NCBI RefSeq assembly: GCF_007754155.1
Contig: NZ_CP037423.1
Span: 1,054,001 to 1,118,000, forward strand
DNA length: 64,000 bases
Direction of reading: 5' to 3'
Source of the DNA: Stieleria neptunia
Lineage (GTDB): Bacteria > Planctomycetota > Planctomycetia > Pirellulales > Pirellulaceae
Shown here: in pieces, positions 7,882 through 17,432 of the stretch
Layout: each line of letters opens with the position of its first letter
How positions within the stretch are numbered: the first letter of the stretch is position 1
Position numbers and translations under genes: made by a program
The notes under the pieces: model-generated
Seen by the model: the letters and a program-made list of their open reading frames with translations, nothing else
Told to the model about the DNA's origin: nothing
The model's database searches: none

Positions 7882-10137
7882 ATGAGCACAGCATTTGCCA
7901 ATCCAGTTGAAACCGGTCCCTCCAAAGGTGCCGCCGGCGGCTCCAGTTCGAGCAGCGGCGGATCGACTCCGCGACGAACCGCCGTGGCTGCGGTCATCAA
8001 TCGAATCTCCAGCCCGCAAACGATCGAGTTCGTCGATGTTCCGGCCCAGGAGTATTATTCGGCCAACGTGTTCACCAAGTCGGTGATGAAAGATCGTTTG
8101 CCAAAAAGCGTCTTCAAGTCGTTGATTCGCACGATCGATTCGGGCGAGAAACTGGATCCCGAAATTGCCGACGTGGTGGCATCGGCGATCAAAGATTGGG
8201 CGATGGAAAAAGGCGCGACGCACTACGCCCACGTGTTTTATCCGTTGACCGGCGCGACCGCCGAGAAGCACGACAGTTTTCTTTCGCCCACCTCCGACGG
8301 CGGCACCCTTTCCGAATTCAGCGGCAAGCAGCTTTGCCAAGGCGAACCGGACGGATCGAGTTTTCCCAGCGGCGGGATTCGAGTCACGTCTCAGGCCCGG
8401 GGCTACACGATTTGGGACGTCACCAGCCCGGCCTACATTTTAGAGAACCCCAACGGGACGACGTTGTGCATTCCGACGGCGTTTGTTTCTTGGACGGGCG
8501 AGGCACTGGACAAGAAGACGCCGGTGTTGCGTTCGATGCAGGCGCTCAACAAACAGGCCCAGCGGATCCTCAATATCTTCGGTCATGACGACGGCGCGTT
8601 CGTGGCATCGACGGCCGGCCCGGAACAGGAATACTTTCTGGTCGACCGCAACTTCTACTACGCACGCCCCGACTTGCTCAATGCCGGCAGGACGCTGTTC
8701 GGTGCCAAGCCGCCCAAGGGGCAGGAGTTCGACGACCACTATTTCGGCGCGATTCCCGAACGCGTGTTGGCGTTCATGTGCGAGGCCGAGCGTGAGCTGT
8801 TCAAGCTGGGGATTCCCGTCAAGACGCGTCACAATGAAGTCGCGCCGGGGCAGTTCGAAGTGGCACCGGTATTCGAATCGGCCAACGTCGCGGCGGATCA
8901 CCAGCAATTGATGATGCTGACGCTGCGTAAGACGGCCGAGAAATACGGCATGGCGTGCCTGATGCACGAAAAACCCTTCGCCGGCGTGAACGGTTCGGGC
9001 AAGCACGTCAATTGGTCGTTGGGCAGTTCATCGCAAGGGAACCTGTTGGATCCGGGCGACACGCCGCACGACAACGCCCAGTTCTTGGTCTTTTGTGCCG
9101 CGATCATTCGCGCCGTCTACAAGCACCAGGGATTACTTCGGGCCGTCGTCGCCAGCGCCGGCAACGACCACCGTCTGGGCGCCAACGAAGCACCTCCGGC
9201 GATTATCTCCATTTTCCTCGGGGATCAATTGACCGATGTGTTTGAGCAGATCAAGGCCGGTGGTGCCAACAGTTCGCTGCCGTCCGGCACGCTGGAGGTC
9301 GGTGTCGATGTCTTGCCGCCGTTGCCCAAGGACGCCGGAGACCGCAACCGGACCAGTCCCTTTGCCTTCACCGGAAACCGTTTCGAGTTTCGTGCCGTCG
9401 GATCGAATCAATCGATCTCCGGACCGTTGGTCGCGATGAACACGATCATTGCCGATTCGGTCGACTACTGTGCGACGAAGCTGGAAGAAGCGGTCGCCAA
9501 AAACCCCGATGGACTCAACGCCGCCATCCAGACCTTGCTCTCGGACATCATCGCGGAGTGTTCTCCGATCATCTTTAACGGTGACGGCTATTCGGAAGAG
9601 TGGCACAAGGAGGCCGAAAAACGCGGGCTGCTGAATTTGAAAACCACGGCCGACGCGTTGCCGCAATTGGCAACGCCCGAGACCATCGAGATGTTCTCCA
9701 AGTACGGCGTGTTGTCCGAACGAGAGCTGGAAAGCCGTTTGGAAACGTACCAAGAACAGTACTGCATGACGGTCAGTGTCGAGGCCACTCTGGCACTGTC
9801 CATCGCCCGCACGCTGATTTTCCCGGCGGCGATTCGGTATCAAAACGAATTGGCATCGACGTGTGCCAACCTCAAAGCCGTCGGCTATGACTTTGACACC
9901 GACACCTTGGACTCGATGACCCAACTGGTCAAATCGCTTCAGGAAGGCATCGCCACGCTGGAGCATGCGATCAACGACGTCTCGGCCACCACGCCGGACG
10001 ACGAGTGCCGGCACTGCTGTGACGCCATCTTGCCGTCGATGCTGGCCCTGCGCGAAACGGTCGACAAGCTGGAAGAAGTCGTCGCCGATGACATCTGGCC
10101 GCTGCCGACGTACCAGGAAATGCTGTTCATCAAGTGA
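7882..10137 (+). CDS. glnN: glutamine synthetase type III
   Basis: Makes glutamine from glutamate, ammonia and ATP in the cytoplasm. The 751-residue length fits the GSIII class (about 700-730) and not GSI or GSII (about 350-470). Recognisable class III stretches are [67 protein letters not shown] and [15 protein letters not shown]. These carry the glutamate-, metal- and ATP-binding residues of the family. A Gly/Ser-rich leader of about 30 residues precedes the conserved part. The ATG at 7882 is the first in frame. A 12-bp inverted repeat just downstream (10155-10202) may end the transcript. Confidence 0.96.
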   Translation: MSTAFANPVETGPSKGAAGGSSSSSGGSTPRRTAVAAVINRISSPQTIEFVDVPAQEYYSANVFTKSVMKDRLPKSVFKSLIRTIDSGEKLDPEIADVVASAIKDWAMEKGATHYAHVFYPLTGATAEKHDSFLSPTSDGGTLSEFSGKQLCQGEPDGSSFPSGGIRVTSQARGYTIWDVTSPAYILENPNGTTLCIPTAFVSWTGEALDKKTPVLRSMQALNKQAQRILNIFGHDDGAFVASTAGPEQEYFLVDRNFYYARPDLLNAGRTLFGAKPPKGQEFDDHYFGAIPERVLAFMCEAERELFKLGIPVKTRHNEVAPGQFEVAPVFESANVAADHQQLMMLTLRKTAEKYGMACLMHEKPFAGVNGSGKHVNWSLGSSSQGNLLDPGDTPHDNAQFLVFCAAIIRAVYKHQGLLRAVVASAGNDHRLGANEAPPAIISIFLGDQLTDVFEQIKAGGANSSLPSGTLEVGVDVLPPLPKDAGDRNRTSPFAFTGNRFEFRAVGSNQSISGPLVAMNTIIADSVDYCATKLEEAVAKNPDGLNAAIQTLLSDIIAECSPIIFNGDGYSEEWHKEAEKRGLLNLKTTADALPQLATPETIEMFSKYGVLSERELESRLETYQEQYCMTVSVEATLALSIARTLIFPAAIRYQNELASTCANLKAVGYDFDTDTLDSMTQLVKSLQEGIATLEHAINDVSATTPDDECRHCCDAILPSMLALRETVDKLEEVVADDIWPLPTYQEMLFIK

Positions 10138-10154
10138 TGCACTTGGCAAGGTCG

Positions 10155-10202
10155 CCGGATAGCGAAACATCCGTAGTGTGGTACGGTACGTTCGCTATCC
10201 GG
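10155..10202. repeat. 12-bp inverted repeat downstream of glnN
   Basis: CCGGATAGCGAA (10155-10166) is perfectly complementary to TTCGCTATCCGG (10191-10202) with a 24-base loop, starting 17 bases after the glnN stop. No T-run follows, so it is not a canonical terminator. It could be a REP-type element or an mRNA 3'-end stabiliser. Confidence 0.6.
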
Positions 10203-10588
10203 TCGGCCTGTCATGCACCGACGTGGGAGCCGGTCTCCAGCCCGCCGTGCTGGCACGCCCGACGGAAGGCCGATCCCTCGCCGGTTTCACGCCGGTTTCT
10301 CGCCGAGACCCTGACGACAGTTTGTCGCGGGGGCGATCTCAGTCCATCGGGGCTTCTTTCAGGTCCCGTCTTTACATCTGAGATTCGTGATTAGGATAGA
10401 GGGGTGTCCCGCGTCCGAGTCGGCCCGCCCCTTCGATGGGCGTTCCGATAGTCGACGCAATCGTGCCAGGCACAAACGCCTAGGCGACCGGCACCGCGTG
10501 GCCCCTTGCTGACGCATGCGGGCTTGGATCAACAAGCCGGATTGTCGCCGGCCAGCCCACCCCCCATCCCCCCGATCAAGCCAAGACG
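10203..10588. other. intergenic region, no gene seen
   Basis: About 390 bases between glnN and the coiled-coil protein. Short frames here lack any protein-like composition. I see no repeat or clear promoter, apart from the expectation that the promoter of the gene at 10589 lies at its right end. Confidence 0.4.
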
Positions 10589-11317
10589 ATGAAAACCACC
10601 CTGACCGCAACGTTCACCCTCGTGGCACTGCTCCTGACCGATGGTGCGGTGACGAATTGTGCAGCCGCCGACTGTGGCGGTCCGCTCGCTCGTCTGCTGC
10701 GACGGCCTTCCAAATCCGCTTGCGCCCCCGCACCCTGTCGGACGTCGTCGCACTGCGATCAACCCAGCCAATTGAACATCATGCTGACCACCGAGCTGGT
10801 CGCGCTGCGTGAACAGTTGGAAGAGATGAAAGCTCAGGCGGCGGAAAAGGACGAGGCGCTCGCAGCGTCCGAGGAAGTGGTGGAAAAGCTGCACGCCGAG
10901 CTGGACGAACAAGCCGCGAAGTTGGCCGAGCAAACCAAGCGAGCCGACGCCGCGACCAACGCGTTGGCCAAGGCCAAAGAGGCTGCCGCCAAGGCCAAGC
11001 AGGCTGCCGCCAAGGCCAAGCAGGCTGCCACCAAGGCTGAGAAAGCCGCCAGTCAGGCAGCGGCCAAAGCGAAGGAGCAACTCGATCAAGCCCAAGAGCA
11101 GAACGCGAATCTGAAAAAACGTGCGCAAGCGGCCAACCGCCAGCTGAAAGCCGCCCAAGAGGCGCTCGCCCAAGAAAAGAAAGAGCGTGAAGAAGAGCGA
11201 CGTCAGCAAGAGGAGAAAGCCGTCGAGCCTCAGCCTGCCGCGGTGAAAGAGGAAAACGCAGCCGACGAGACCGAAGCGGCCCCGGGCGATGCAGACGCCG
11301 AGCCCGCAGCGGAGTGA
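10589..11317 (+). CDS. secreted alanine/lysine-rich coiled-coil protein
   Basis: 242 residues. A signal peptide (TLTATFTLVALLLTDGAV, cleaved near residue 26) precedes a short Cys-containing segment with four cysteines (about residues 29-55). Then comes a long heptad-like region from about residue 65 to 215, rich in Ala, Lys, Glu and Gln, and an acidic tail. Within it a 7-residue unit (KQAAAKA) is repeated, encoded by near-identical 21-bp DNA repeats around 10970-11045. It is expected to form an extended helix or coiled coil in the periplasm or at the envelope. The function is unknown, and no catalytic domain is present. Confidence 0.7.
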   Translation: MKTTLTATFTLVALLLTDGAVTNCAAADCGGPLARLLRRPSKSACAPAPCRTSSHCDQPSQLNIMLTTELVALREQLEEMKAQAAEKDEALAASEEVVEKLHAELDEQAAKLAEQTKRADAATNALAKAKEAAAKAKQAAAKAKQAATKAEKAASQAAAKAKEQLDQAQEQNANLKKRAQAANRQLKAAQEALAQEKKEREEERRQQEEKAVEPQPAAVKEENAADETEAAPGDADAEPAAE

Positions 11318-11394
11318 TCAGTCTCTCCAATGGCACGGGCAGATGTGTTGGTGTGCAGGCTTGAGGGCAATGCCGCGCATAGGACCACCGGTTT

Positions 11395-11544
11395 TTCCAG
11401 TACGACGGCCCTTCCGGGCCGTCGTCCGTTGGACTCCGGGCGACGACCTAGAAAGGACGTCGTACAACGGTCTGCTGTTCCAGTACGACGGCCCTTCCGG
11501 GCCGTCGTCGTTAGGGCTCGCCCCGACGTCCTTTCTAGGTCGGC
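11395..11544. repeat. compound repeat: two direct copies and an inverted pair
   Basis: A 32-bp sequence containing ACGACGGCCC TTCC GGGCCGTCGT occurs twice (11395-11426 and 11478-11509), and each copy is itself a hairpin. An inverted pair, ACCTAGAAAGGACGTCG (11446-11462) and CGACGTCCTTTCTAGGT (11525-11541), surrounds the second copy. It lies between two genes that converge here and overlaps the last codons of the - strand gene ending at 11535. It may stop transcription from both sides. Confidence 0.75.
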
Positions 11545-12959
11545 AGCCCGAAGTACGCCTTGGACTTGATCACTTCGGCAACCGGCAGCGGAACCTTGGA
11601 CTCCCATTCGGAGTCCCCTTTCTTGATCTGCGCCAGCACATCGCGTGAGAAGATCTTCAAACAGGACGGATCGAAATTGTCCAGGTTGATGATGTCGCCC
11701 CGGTTGTGAATGTAGTCGTACAATTGCTGCAGTTCGGATTTCGTCTTGAAATTCTCGCTGGTCACCAGTTCGCCGGTCTCGCGATCTTCCATCGGATAGC
11801 AAAAGACCTTCAAGTCATTCTTGAACAGTCTGCCGAATGATTCGAGTACGCCGCCCTGCAGTTTGGTGTAGTACTTTTCATCAAACAAGTCCTTCATGCT
11901 TGCCGCACCCATCGTGATCGCGATCGGTTCCTTGGTGTAGCCGCACAAATACGCCGCCAGACGGTAATATTCGAAGTAATCGGAGATCAAGACGGGCATG
12001 CCACAGGCGGCGATGACGTCGGCCCGGGCGAGAAAATCTCGCAGGTCGATTTCACCGGAGGACTTCAGGTTGTTCATCGTGATTTCCATCACCTGGGCAA
12101 TTTCTTTGCCCTCGACCCTCGGCAGTTCGGCGAACTTTTCGTGGGCACAGCGGAGCATGTCCAGGTTGACGTTGCACACCGGTCGAAAGCTGCCCCGTTC
12201 CACCAGGATCGCTTTGCGATAGAAGAACTCCGACGGTTGCAACACTTCGCCGTTCGCGGCAAACATCGCCGCGCCGCTGAGGCCGAGTTCGACCAGCTTG
12301 AGACTCATCAGGCGGTTGTCGACGTGTCGGAATGCGATCCCGGAAAACTCGATCATGTCGATCTCGATCCGGGACGTCGTCAATCCGTCCAGCAAAGAAT
12401 CAACCAACAATTCAGGTTCGTGGTTCAATGCCGTGGCGCCGTAGACCAGATTGACGCCGACGATACCGAGTGCCTCCTGCTGTAGCGCCGCTTCGTTGTC
12501 CAACATCCGCACATGGATGATGATTTGGCTGTCTTCGTCACGCGGGTGTGCCTGGAATTTGATGCCCATCCAGCCGTGGCATTGGTTGGTGCCGTGAAAG
12601 TTTCGCGCCGAGACCGTATCGGCAAAGGCAAAGAACGCCGTGGTGTCGCCACGAGTTTCACGCAATCGATCCAGGTTCAAGGCGTGTTCATAGTCCAGCA
12701 TCGCTTGCAAGCGTTCGCGACAGACATAACGCGACGCGCGTCCATAGATCGCATCGCTGACCTTCATGTCGTACGCCGACATGCTTTTGGCGATCGTTCC
12801 GGCAGCCGCGCCGACGCGAAAGAACCACCGCACCACTTCCTGGCCGGCTCCGATTTCGGCGAACGTTCCATAGCGACGCGAATCGAGGTTCACGTCGAGC
12901 GCCTTTTGACGAGTGCTGAGGGTTTCGACCGAGGGTCTGATGGGGTACGAGTTTGGCAT
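11535..12959 (-). CDS. conserved cytoplasmic protein of unknown function
   Basis: 474 residues without signal peptide or membrane segment. Conserved-looking blocks are RRYGTFAEIGAGQEVVRWFF near residues 28-47, GTIAKSMSAYDMKVSDAIYG near 54-73, FAFADTVSARNF, QCHGWMGIKFQ, and DNRLMSLKLVELGLSGAAMF (given in blocks of 20 or fewer). I recall a widespread family in Bacteroidetes and planctomycetes with these blocks. It is often mislabelled TonB-dependent receptor or nicotinate-nucleotide adenylyltransferase; neither label is supported by what is seen here, since there is no barrel, signal peptide or HxGH motif. It is transcribed away from the beta-propeller genes across a 228-bp gap. Confidence 0.75.
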   Translation of the reverse strand: MPNSYPIRPSVETLSTRQKALDVNLDSRRYGTFAEIGAGQEVVRWFFRVGAAAGTIAKSMSAYDMKVSDAIYGRASRYVCRERLQAMLDYEHALNLDRLRETRGDTTAFFAFADTVSARNFHGTNQCHGWMGIKFQAHPRDEDSQIIIHVRMLDNEAALQQEALGIVGVNLVYGATALNHEPELLVDSLLDGLTTSRIEIDMIEFSGIAFRHVDNRLMSLKLVELGLSGAAMFAANGEVLQPSEFFYRKAILVERGSFRPVCNVNLDMLRCAHEKFAELPRVEGKEIAQVMEITMNNLKSSGEIDLRDFLARADVIAACGMPVLISDYFEYYRLAAYLCGYTKEPIAITMGAASMKDLFDEKYYTKLQGGVLESFGRLFKNDLKVFCYPMEDRETGELVTSENFKTKSELQQLYDYIHNRGDIINLDNFDPSCLKIFSRDVLAQIKKGDSEWESKVPLPVAEVIKSKAYFGLPT

Positions 12960-13187
12960 AGAATCTTCGGGTCAGCGGAAGGGAGCGAAGCCGTCTCATC
13001 GTCGGCAGTCTATCGGATTCGCGTCCCGTCTTTGGGCCAGGCGTTCGCGTTGGGTGATCGTCGACCGTTAGGGCGTGTTTAAGGGGCACCGGCCGACAGG
13101 AAGTTACCGTCGCGGACGTTCGATCTGGCCATTTTTGGCCTCCTCGATGCGTTTTGTTCGATACCGACGACGCCAAAATCTGTTTCA

Positions 13188-14045
13188 ATGGAATGGCGGG
13201 GCTCGCCCGGACCGCAGCCCCCGTTTCCTTTTCTCGATGGTTTGGTTGCCGATTTCGGCGGCGAAGTTCCGACCTGGGGATTCAGCGTGCCGCCACTGGT
13301 CGTCGGTGATCGGGTCGTGGTGGCACCCGGCAGCGCGGACGCGTCGCTGGCCGCGTTGAGTTTGGAATCCGGCGCCACGCTTTGGAAAACGAAAGGGCAC
13401 GCACCGGCTTACGCGCCGTTTATTTACGGATCGTTTGGCGGCCGCGAACAGGTCATCGGCTACGATTCGCCGGGACTGGGCGGATGGGATCTGACGACGG
13501 GGCGACGTCTCTGGGAACTGATTCCGCCGGAAAAGAGTGACTTCCATGTCGGAACGCCGGTTCCCTTTCAAGACGGCGTTTTGCTGGCGACCGAAAACAA
13601 TGCGATGCGCTGGTATCGGTTCAAAGACGATGGACAGATCGATCCGCAACCGGTTTGGCACAATTTGGATTGCGCTCCCGACACCTGCACACCGGTGGTG
13701 GTCGACTTGGAGGACGCGTCGCGTGTTTTTTGTACGGCGTATGGAGAATTGTTCTGCATCGACGGATCCAATCAGCTGGAAACGTTGTGGAGTGAAGCCG
13801 ATGAACGATTTTACGATCACACGTGTTTGATCGCCGGCAACGGACGCGTGCTGTTGTGGGGATCCGAGTGTGATCTCTTGCTGCTCGACGCAACCGCCGA
13901 CGGGTTGGCGATCGTTTCCCAGTGGCGGCCCATGCAAGGCGAGCACCCCGAAAGCATGTCGCATCCGGCGATCGTGGGCGATCGTCTGTACTTGCGCAGC
14001 CAATTCGAATTGATCTGTATTCAACTTTCTTCACGTGAACCTTGA
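13188..14045 (+). CDS. PQQ-like beta-propeller protein, possibly N-truncated
   Basis: 285 residues with PQQ/WD-like propeller repeats: VPTWGFSVPPLVVGDRVVV, LAALSLESGATLWKT, GWDLTTGRRLWEL and a C-terminal ADGLAIVSQW...HPAIVGDRLYLR. These motifs are spaced as in outer-membrane-assembly or dehydrogenase-like propellers. Family members I know are about 400 residues and begin with a signal peptide and further blades. Here the protein starts directly at a blade, with no signal peptide. The frame is open upstream to a stop at 13080, so a non-ATG start could add up to about 35 residues. It is followed 18 bases later by a second propeller gene, suggesting a pair. Confidence 0.6.
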   Translation: MEWRGSPGPQPPFPFLDGLVADFGGEVPTWGFSVPPLVVGDRVVVAPGSADASLAALSLESGATLWKTKGHAPAYAPFIYGSFGGREQVIGYDSPGLGGWDLTTGRRLWELIPPEKSDFHVGTPVPFQDGVLLATENNAMRWYRFKDDGQIDPQPVWHNLDCAPDTCTPVVVDLEDASRVFCTAYGELFCIDGSNQLETLWSEADERFYDHTCLIAGNGRVLLWGSECDLLLLDATADGLAIVSQWRPMQGEHPESMSHPAIVGDRLYLRSQFELICIQLSSREP

Positions 14046-14063
14046 CGCATGCGAGAGACGACC

Positions 14064-15023
14064 ATGAACCGAACGACGAAGCACGGCGAGAATCGTCGCG
14101 GATTCCTGAAGGGGTCCGCCTGTAACGCAACCGCGTTGGCCGTTGCGGGTGTGGCTGGGGCGACCGAAAGTGCTGGGGCGACCGAGACGATTCAGCCGAC
14201 GCCGCGTGAAGTGAAACGGGTGCCGATCGATTGCCCGTCGCCGCGGCGCATCGCCGCCGCTGCCGATCAGACGGTCTTTGTCGCGGCCGGTAATTCTGTG
14301 CATCGAGTCGATCATGACGGCAAGGTGTTGTGGCAGTCCCAGTTTTCGAGACCCGTCCGGTGCCTGTGTGTGGATCGACAAAGTCTGTTTGTCGGTGTCA
14401 GGGACCGTGTGATTCGGTTTGAACTTTCGTCGTTCGATTCACAGCCCCTGCCGTCGCTCGGGGCGGGATGTCTGGTCGGTGACATCGTCAAGCAAGGGGA
14501 TCGCTTGATGGCGACCGACGTGACGGCGTCGCGTCTGTGGCAACTGGATCTCGATTCCGCCGTCGATCATTGGCGTGCCGTCGAAAACGTCGACCGGGCA
14601 ATCCATGTAGCCGGCCGCATCGCATCTTCCTCGCAAGGCGGACTGGCGATCACGGATCCGGCACGCCATCGCGTGGTGATGACCGACCAGCGTGGCAGGC
14701 GTCTTGGAGTCTGGGGAAAACGTTCTCGTCAGATCGATGGGTTCCAGGGTTGCTGCAATCCGATGGCCACGGTCGAGCTTGCCGACGGCAGCTGGGTCAC
14801 GGCCGAGGCCGGTCAAGTGCGCATCAAGCGATTCGACTCCAACGGCCAATTCCTCCAGCAGCTCGCCGGACCGGAATCGATCGAGTCCCCGGCTGTCTTG
14901 GATCGAGAGGACCCGGATTTGAAGTGCGGGGTCGGTGGGATTGATTTGGCGTTGTCCAGCGACAACCATCTTTGGGTTCTGCACGCCGCGGCGCGGGAAT
15001 TGATTCTCTATCGAATGACTTAG
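14064..15023 (+). CDS. Tat-exported beta-propeller (NHL-like) protein
   Basis: 319 residues from ATG at 14064. The N-terminus holds a twin-arginine pattern, NRRGFLKG, followed by a hydrophobic AT-ALAVAGVAGA stretch, so export by Tat is likely. The rest has repeated short blades such as DQTVFVAAGNSVHRVDHDGK, DRQSLFVGVRDRVIRFEL and GQVRIKRFDSNGQFLQQL, typical of NHL/SMP30-type propellers. An in-frame ATG at 14049 would only add five residues; 14064 is preferred because a GAGA precedes it. It lies 18 bases after the other propeller gene and probably shares its transcript. The ligand is unknown. Confidence 0.7.
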   Translation: MNRTTKHGENRRGFLKGSACNATALAVAGVAGATESAGATETIQPTPREVKRVPIDCPSPRRIAAAADQTVFVAAGNSVHRVDHDGKVLWQSQFSRPVRCLCVDRQSLFVGVRDRVIRFELSSFDSQPLPSLGAGCLVGDIVKQGDRLMATDVTASRLWQLDLDSAVDHWRAVENVDRAIHVAGRIASSSQGGLAITDPARHRVVMTDQRGRRLGVWGKRSRQIDGFQGCCNPMATVELADGSWVTAEAGQVRIKRFDSNGQFLQQLAGPESIESPAVLDREDPDLKCGVGGIDLALSSDNHLWVLHAAARELILYRMT

Positions 15024-15044
15024 TGAACCCTAAAAGTCTGTCAA

Positions 15045-15116
15045 ATGACACTTTTGATTGTATCGGTCTTGTGTGTGCTGGTTGTTTCGGCGCTCTGCTC
15101 GGTGACCGAAGCGGCC
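15045..15116 (+). pseudogene. truncated 5' end of a CNNM/CorC-type gene
   Basis: From ATG at 15045, 24 residues read as the first helix of CNNM-domain proteins: a run of Leu/Val followed by SALCSVTEAA, where family members normally continue with LYAVR-like residues. Here the resemblance breaks at 15117 and the frame goes on into DNA that is antisense to the neighbouring gene. The segment is therefore best read as a gene start whose remainder was lost. It sits exactly at the 3' edge of the - strand block that itself carries two intact CNNM genes. The identification rests on 24 residues only. Confidence 0.5.
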
Positions 15117-15124
15117 CGTCGTGA

Positions 15125-17383
15125 TTACCGTTCGCCTCCATCGATGACCGCATCAAGCCAATCGGCGATTTCGTCGGCGTCATCCAGGACACGAAATCGT
15201 CGGATGTCATGCTCGTCGATACAGCCCGATTCTTGAACCGTGTGCTGCAGCCAATCGACCAGGGGTTTCCAGAACTGTGTTCCGGCCAAGACGACTGGAA
15301 AGTGCGCCAGTTTTTCGGTTTGGATCAACGTCAACGATTCAAAGAATTCATCGAAGGTGCCGAAGCCGCCCGGAAAGATCACGAAGCCCCGTGCGTATTT
15401 GGCGAACATCATTTTACGGACGAAGAAATAGCGGCAGGTGTAGGACGCGTCACAATAGGGATTCAGAGATTGCTCACGCGGCAGTTCGATGTTCAGCCCG
15501 ATCGACAAACTGCCGGCGTCGCGGGCGCCACGATTGGCCGCTTCCATGATTCCCGGTCCTCCGCCGGTGATGATTCCGAATCCTCGCTGACCGAGCAATT
15601 GACCCGTCCGCCGAGCGAATTGGTATGCGGGATCACTTTCCGGCAAACGGGCACTGCCAAAAACGGACACCGCGCGACGGCGTCCATCGAGCGCGCGGGT
15701 CATCGTTTCGATTCCCTGGATCAGGTCGCTTTGAATCCGCAAGACGCGCCAGGGATCCTCGTGCAAGAAGCTGACGGGTCGATGCACGCTGCTGTCCAAA
15801 AACTCTCGGTCGGGATCGTGTTCGGGACTTTCAATCGGCGGCGAAGCTGCAGCCGCTTGATGCAAGGCATCCAAATCACTCGCTGCGACGGCGGCGATCC
15901 CTTGCGGTTCCGCCTCTTTCACAACGGGGCGGCGGACGTTGATCGCGATCTCTCGGCCCGGTTCCACCAGACTGGGGCCGTCGTCGTCGAGAAGCACTTC
16001 GGACGCGTACTCGGGGACGGACACGTCGAACCCGAAACGCTTGCGCACCGTCTCCTGCAGCGCGAGGGCGACGTCTTCTTCGCCATGCGTCAAGAACAGC
16101 TTGCGGGGCGATCGTTCGAAGTTCCCCAGCCAGTTGAGCAACCCGGTCCGGTCGGCGTGTCCCGAGAATCCGAACAGTTGCGTGACTTGTGCGTCGACGT
16201 GATACTCGCGTCCGTGGATCCGAACGCATTTCTCTCCATCGAGGATCCGTCGGCCGAGCGTCCCGTTGGCTTGAAAACCGACGAACAGGAGCGTCGATTC
16301 GGGGCGGCGCAGGTTATTTCGCAGGTGATGCTTGATCCGCCCGGCGTTGCACATGCCGGCAGGGGCCATGATGATGCATGGTCCTTTGACGTGGTTGATC
16401 GACTTTGACTCATCGACGGTGCGCGTCAGAGTCAACCCCGGGAACTGCAGCGGGGCCTGGTCGGCCTCGATCGCGCGGCGTGTTGCCTGATCCAACCAAC
16501 TGGTGAATCGTCGAAAGATGTCGGTGACGTCCGATGCCATCGGGCTGTCCAGAAAGATGGGCACCTTGGGGATCCGATTCTGATGAACCAATCGCCCAAA
16601 GTAATGCATCATTTCCTGGGCCCGTTCGATCGCGAACACCGGGATCACCAAATTCCCGCCACGACCGATGGCTTCGGATGCGATCGTCGCGAGTTGTTCT
16701 TCGATGTTGCCGTGGTGTTCATGATCACGGTCACCGTAGGTCGACTCCATGACGACATAGTCGGCCTGTCGAAAGTAGGTGGGGTCGTGAATCAATGCTG
16801 TGTCATGCTGACCCAGATCACCTGAAAAGATGAGCGTCCGTTCTCGGCCCGACTCGCGGACGGCCACTTCGAGCGATGCGGAGCCAAGGATATGGCCGGC
16901 GTCATGCCAGGTGACGGTGACTCCCGGGACGATTTCGGTCGGGGTGCGATAGCTGACGCCGCGGAACAGGTGCAGCGAGTGGTCGACATCTTTGTTGGTA
17001 TACAGCGGCACGGCCGGATGGGGCCCCTTGCGTCCTTCTTCTCGATGACGCCGCCGTTTGTATTTCACGTCTTCGGCCAGGATTTTCGCAGCGTCTCTCA
17101 GCATCACCTCGGCCAGCGCCACCGTTGGCCGGGTCGCGTAGATTTTTCCCTGAAAACCGTCTGCGACGAACTTGGGAATCGACCCGATGTGGTCCAGGTG
17201 CGCGTGCGTGACGACCAGCGCAGCGATGCTCGACGCGTCCACGGGGCACGGTTCCCAGTTTCGCGCTGCGTAGTCGCGTTCCTGCACCATGCCGCAGTCA
17301 ACCAGGACGCGTTTCTGGCCGACTTCCAGACAGTAACGCGATCCGGTGACGTTTCGGTTGGCGCCCAGGAATGTGATCTTCAT
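15125..17383 (-). CDS. fusion: beta-CASP metallo-beta-lactamase RNase + LOG-family
   Basis: 752 residues from ATG at 17383, where the MBL domain starts (KITFLGANRNVTGSRYCLE). The in-frame extension to 17824 is antisense to the next gene's end and is rejected. Residues 1 to about 455 form an MBL/beta-CASP nuclease: zinc motif THAHLDH (59-65), FSGDLG, VMESTYGDRDH and a C-terminal GFSGHAD. Residues about 510-752 form a Rossmann-fold LOG/TIGR00730 protein: SVFGSARLPESDPAY, TGGGPGIMEAANRGA, then FPGGFGTFDEFFE, the PGGxGT-xxE motif of cytokinin-type nucleoside-monophosphate phosphoribohydrolases. The two domains are usually separate proteins. The fused polypeptide is predicted to be cytoplasmic. 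It is last in a - strand series of envelope and ion-transport genes. Confidence 0.85.
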   Translation of the reverse strand: MKITFLGANRNVTGSRYCLEVGQKRVLVDCGMVQERDYAARNWEPCPVDASSIAALVVTHAHLDHIGSIPKFVADGFQGKIYATRPTVALAEVMLRDAAKILAEDVKYKRRRHREEGRKGPHPAVPLYTNKDVDHSLHLFRGVSYRTPTEIVPGVTVTWHDAGHILGSASLEVAVRESGRERTLIFSGDLGQHDTALIHDPTYFRQADYVVMESTYGDRDHEHHGNIEEQLATIASEAIGRGGNLVIPVFAIERAQEMMHYFGRLVHQNRIPKVPIFLDSPMASDVTDIFRRFTSWLDQATRRAIEADQAPLQFPGLTLTRTVDESKSINHVKGPCIIMAPAGMCNAGRIKHHLRNNLRRPESTLLFVGFQANGTLGRRILDGEKCVRIHGREYHVDAQVTQLFGFSGHADRTGLLNWLGNFERSPRKLFLTHGEEDVALALQETVRKRFGFDVSVPEYASEVLLDDDGPSLVEPGREIAINVRRPVVKEAEPQGIAAVAASDLDALHQAAAASPPIESPEHDPDREFLDSSVHRPVSFLHEDPWRVLRIQSDLIQGIETMTRALDGRRRAVSVFGSARLPESDPAYQFARRTGQLLGQRGFGIITGGGPGIMEAANRGARDAGSLSIGLNIELPREQSLNPYCDASYTCRYFFVRKMMFAKYARGFVIFPGGFGTFDEFFESLTLIQTEKLAHFPVVLAGTQFWKPLVDWLQHTVQESGCIDEHDIRRFRVLDDADEIADWLDAVIDGGER

Positions 17384-17432
17384 GGTTCGATTTCGTGGTG
17401 ATGGGGTGGATACGTTTGTCGCGGCCCCGGAT

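Noticed and set aside
11535..12959. Label TonB-dependent receptor for this gene
   Set aside because: There is no signal peptide, plug domain or beta-barrel pattern; the label seems to be a propagated mistake, so the gene is kept as unknown.
15209..16408. 399-residue frame on the + strand
   Set aside because: Antisense to the MBL-LOG gene, which is supported by catalytic motifs in both domains.
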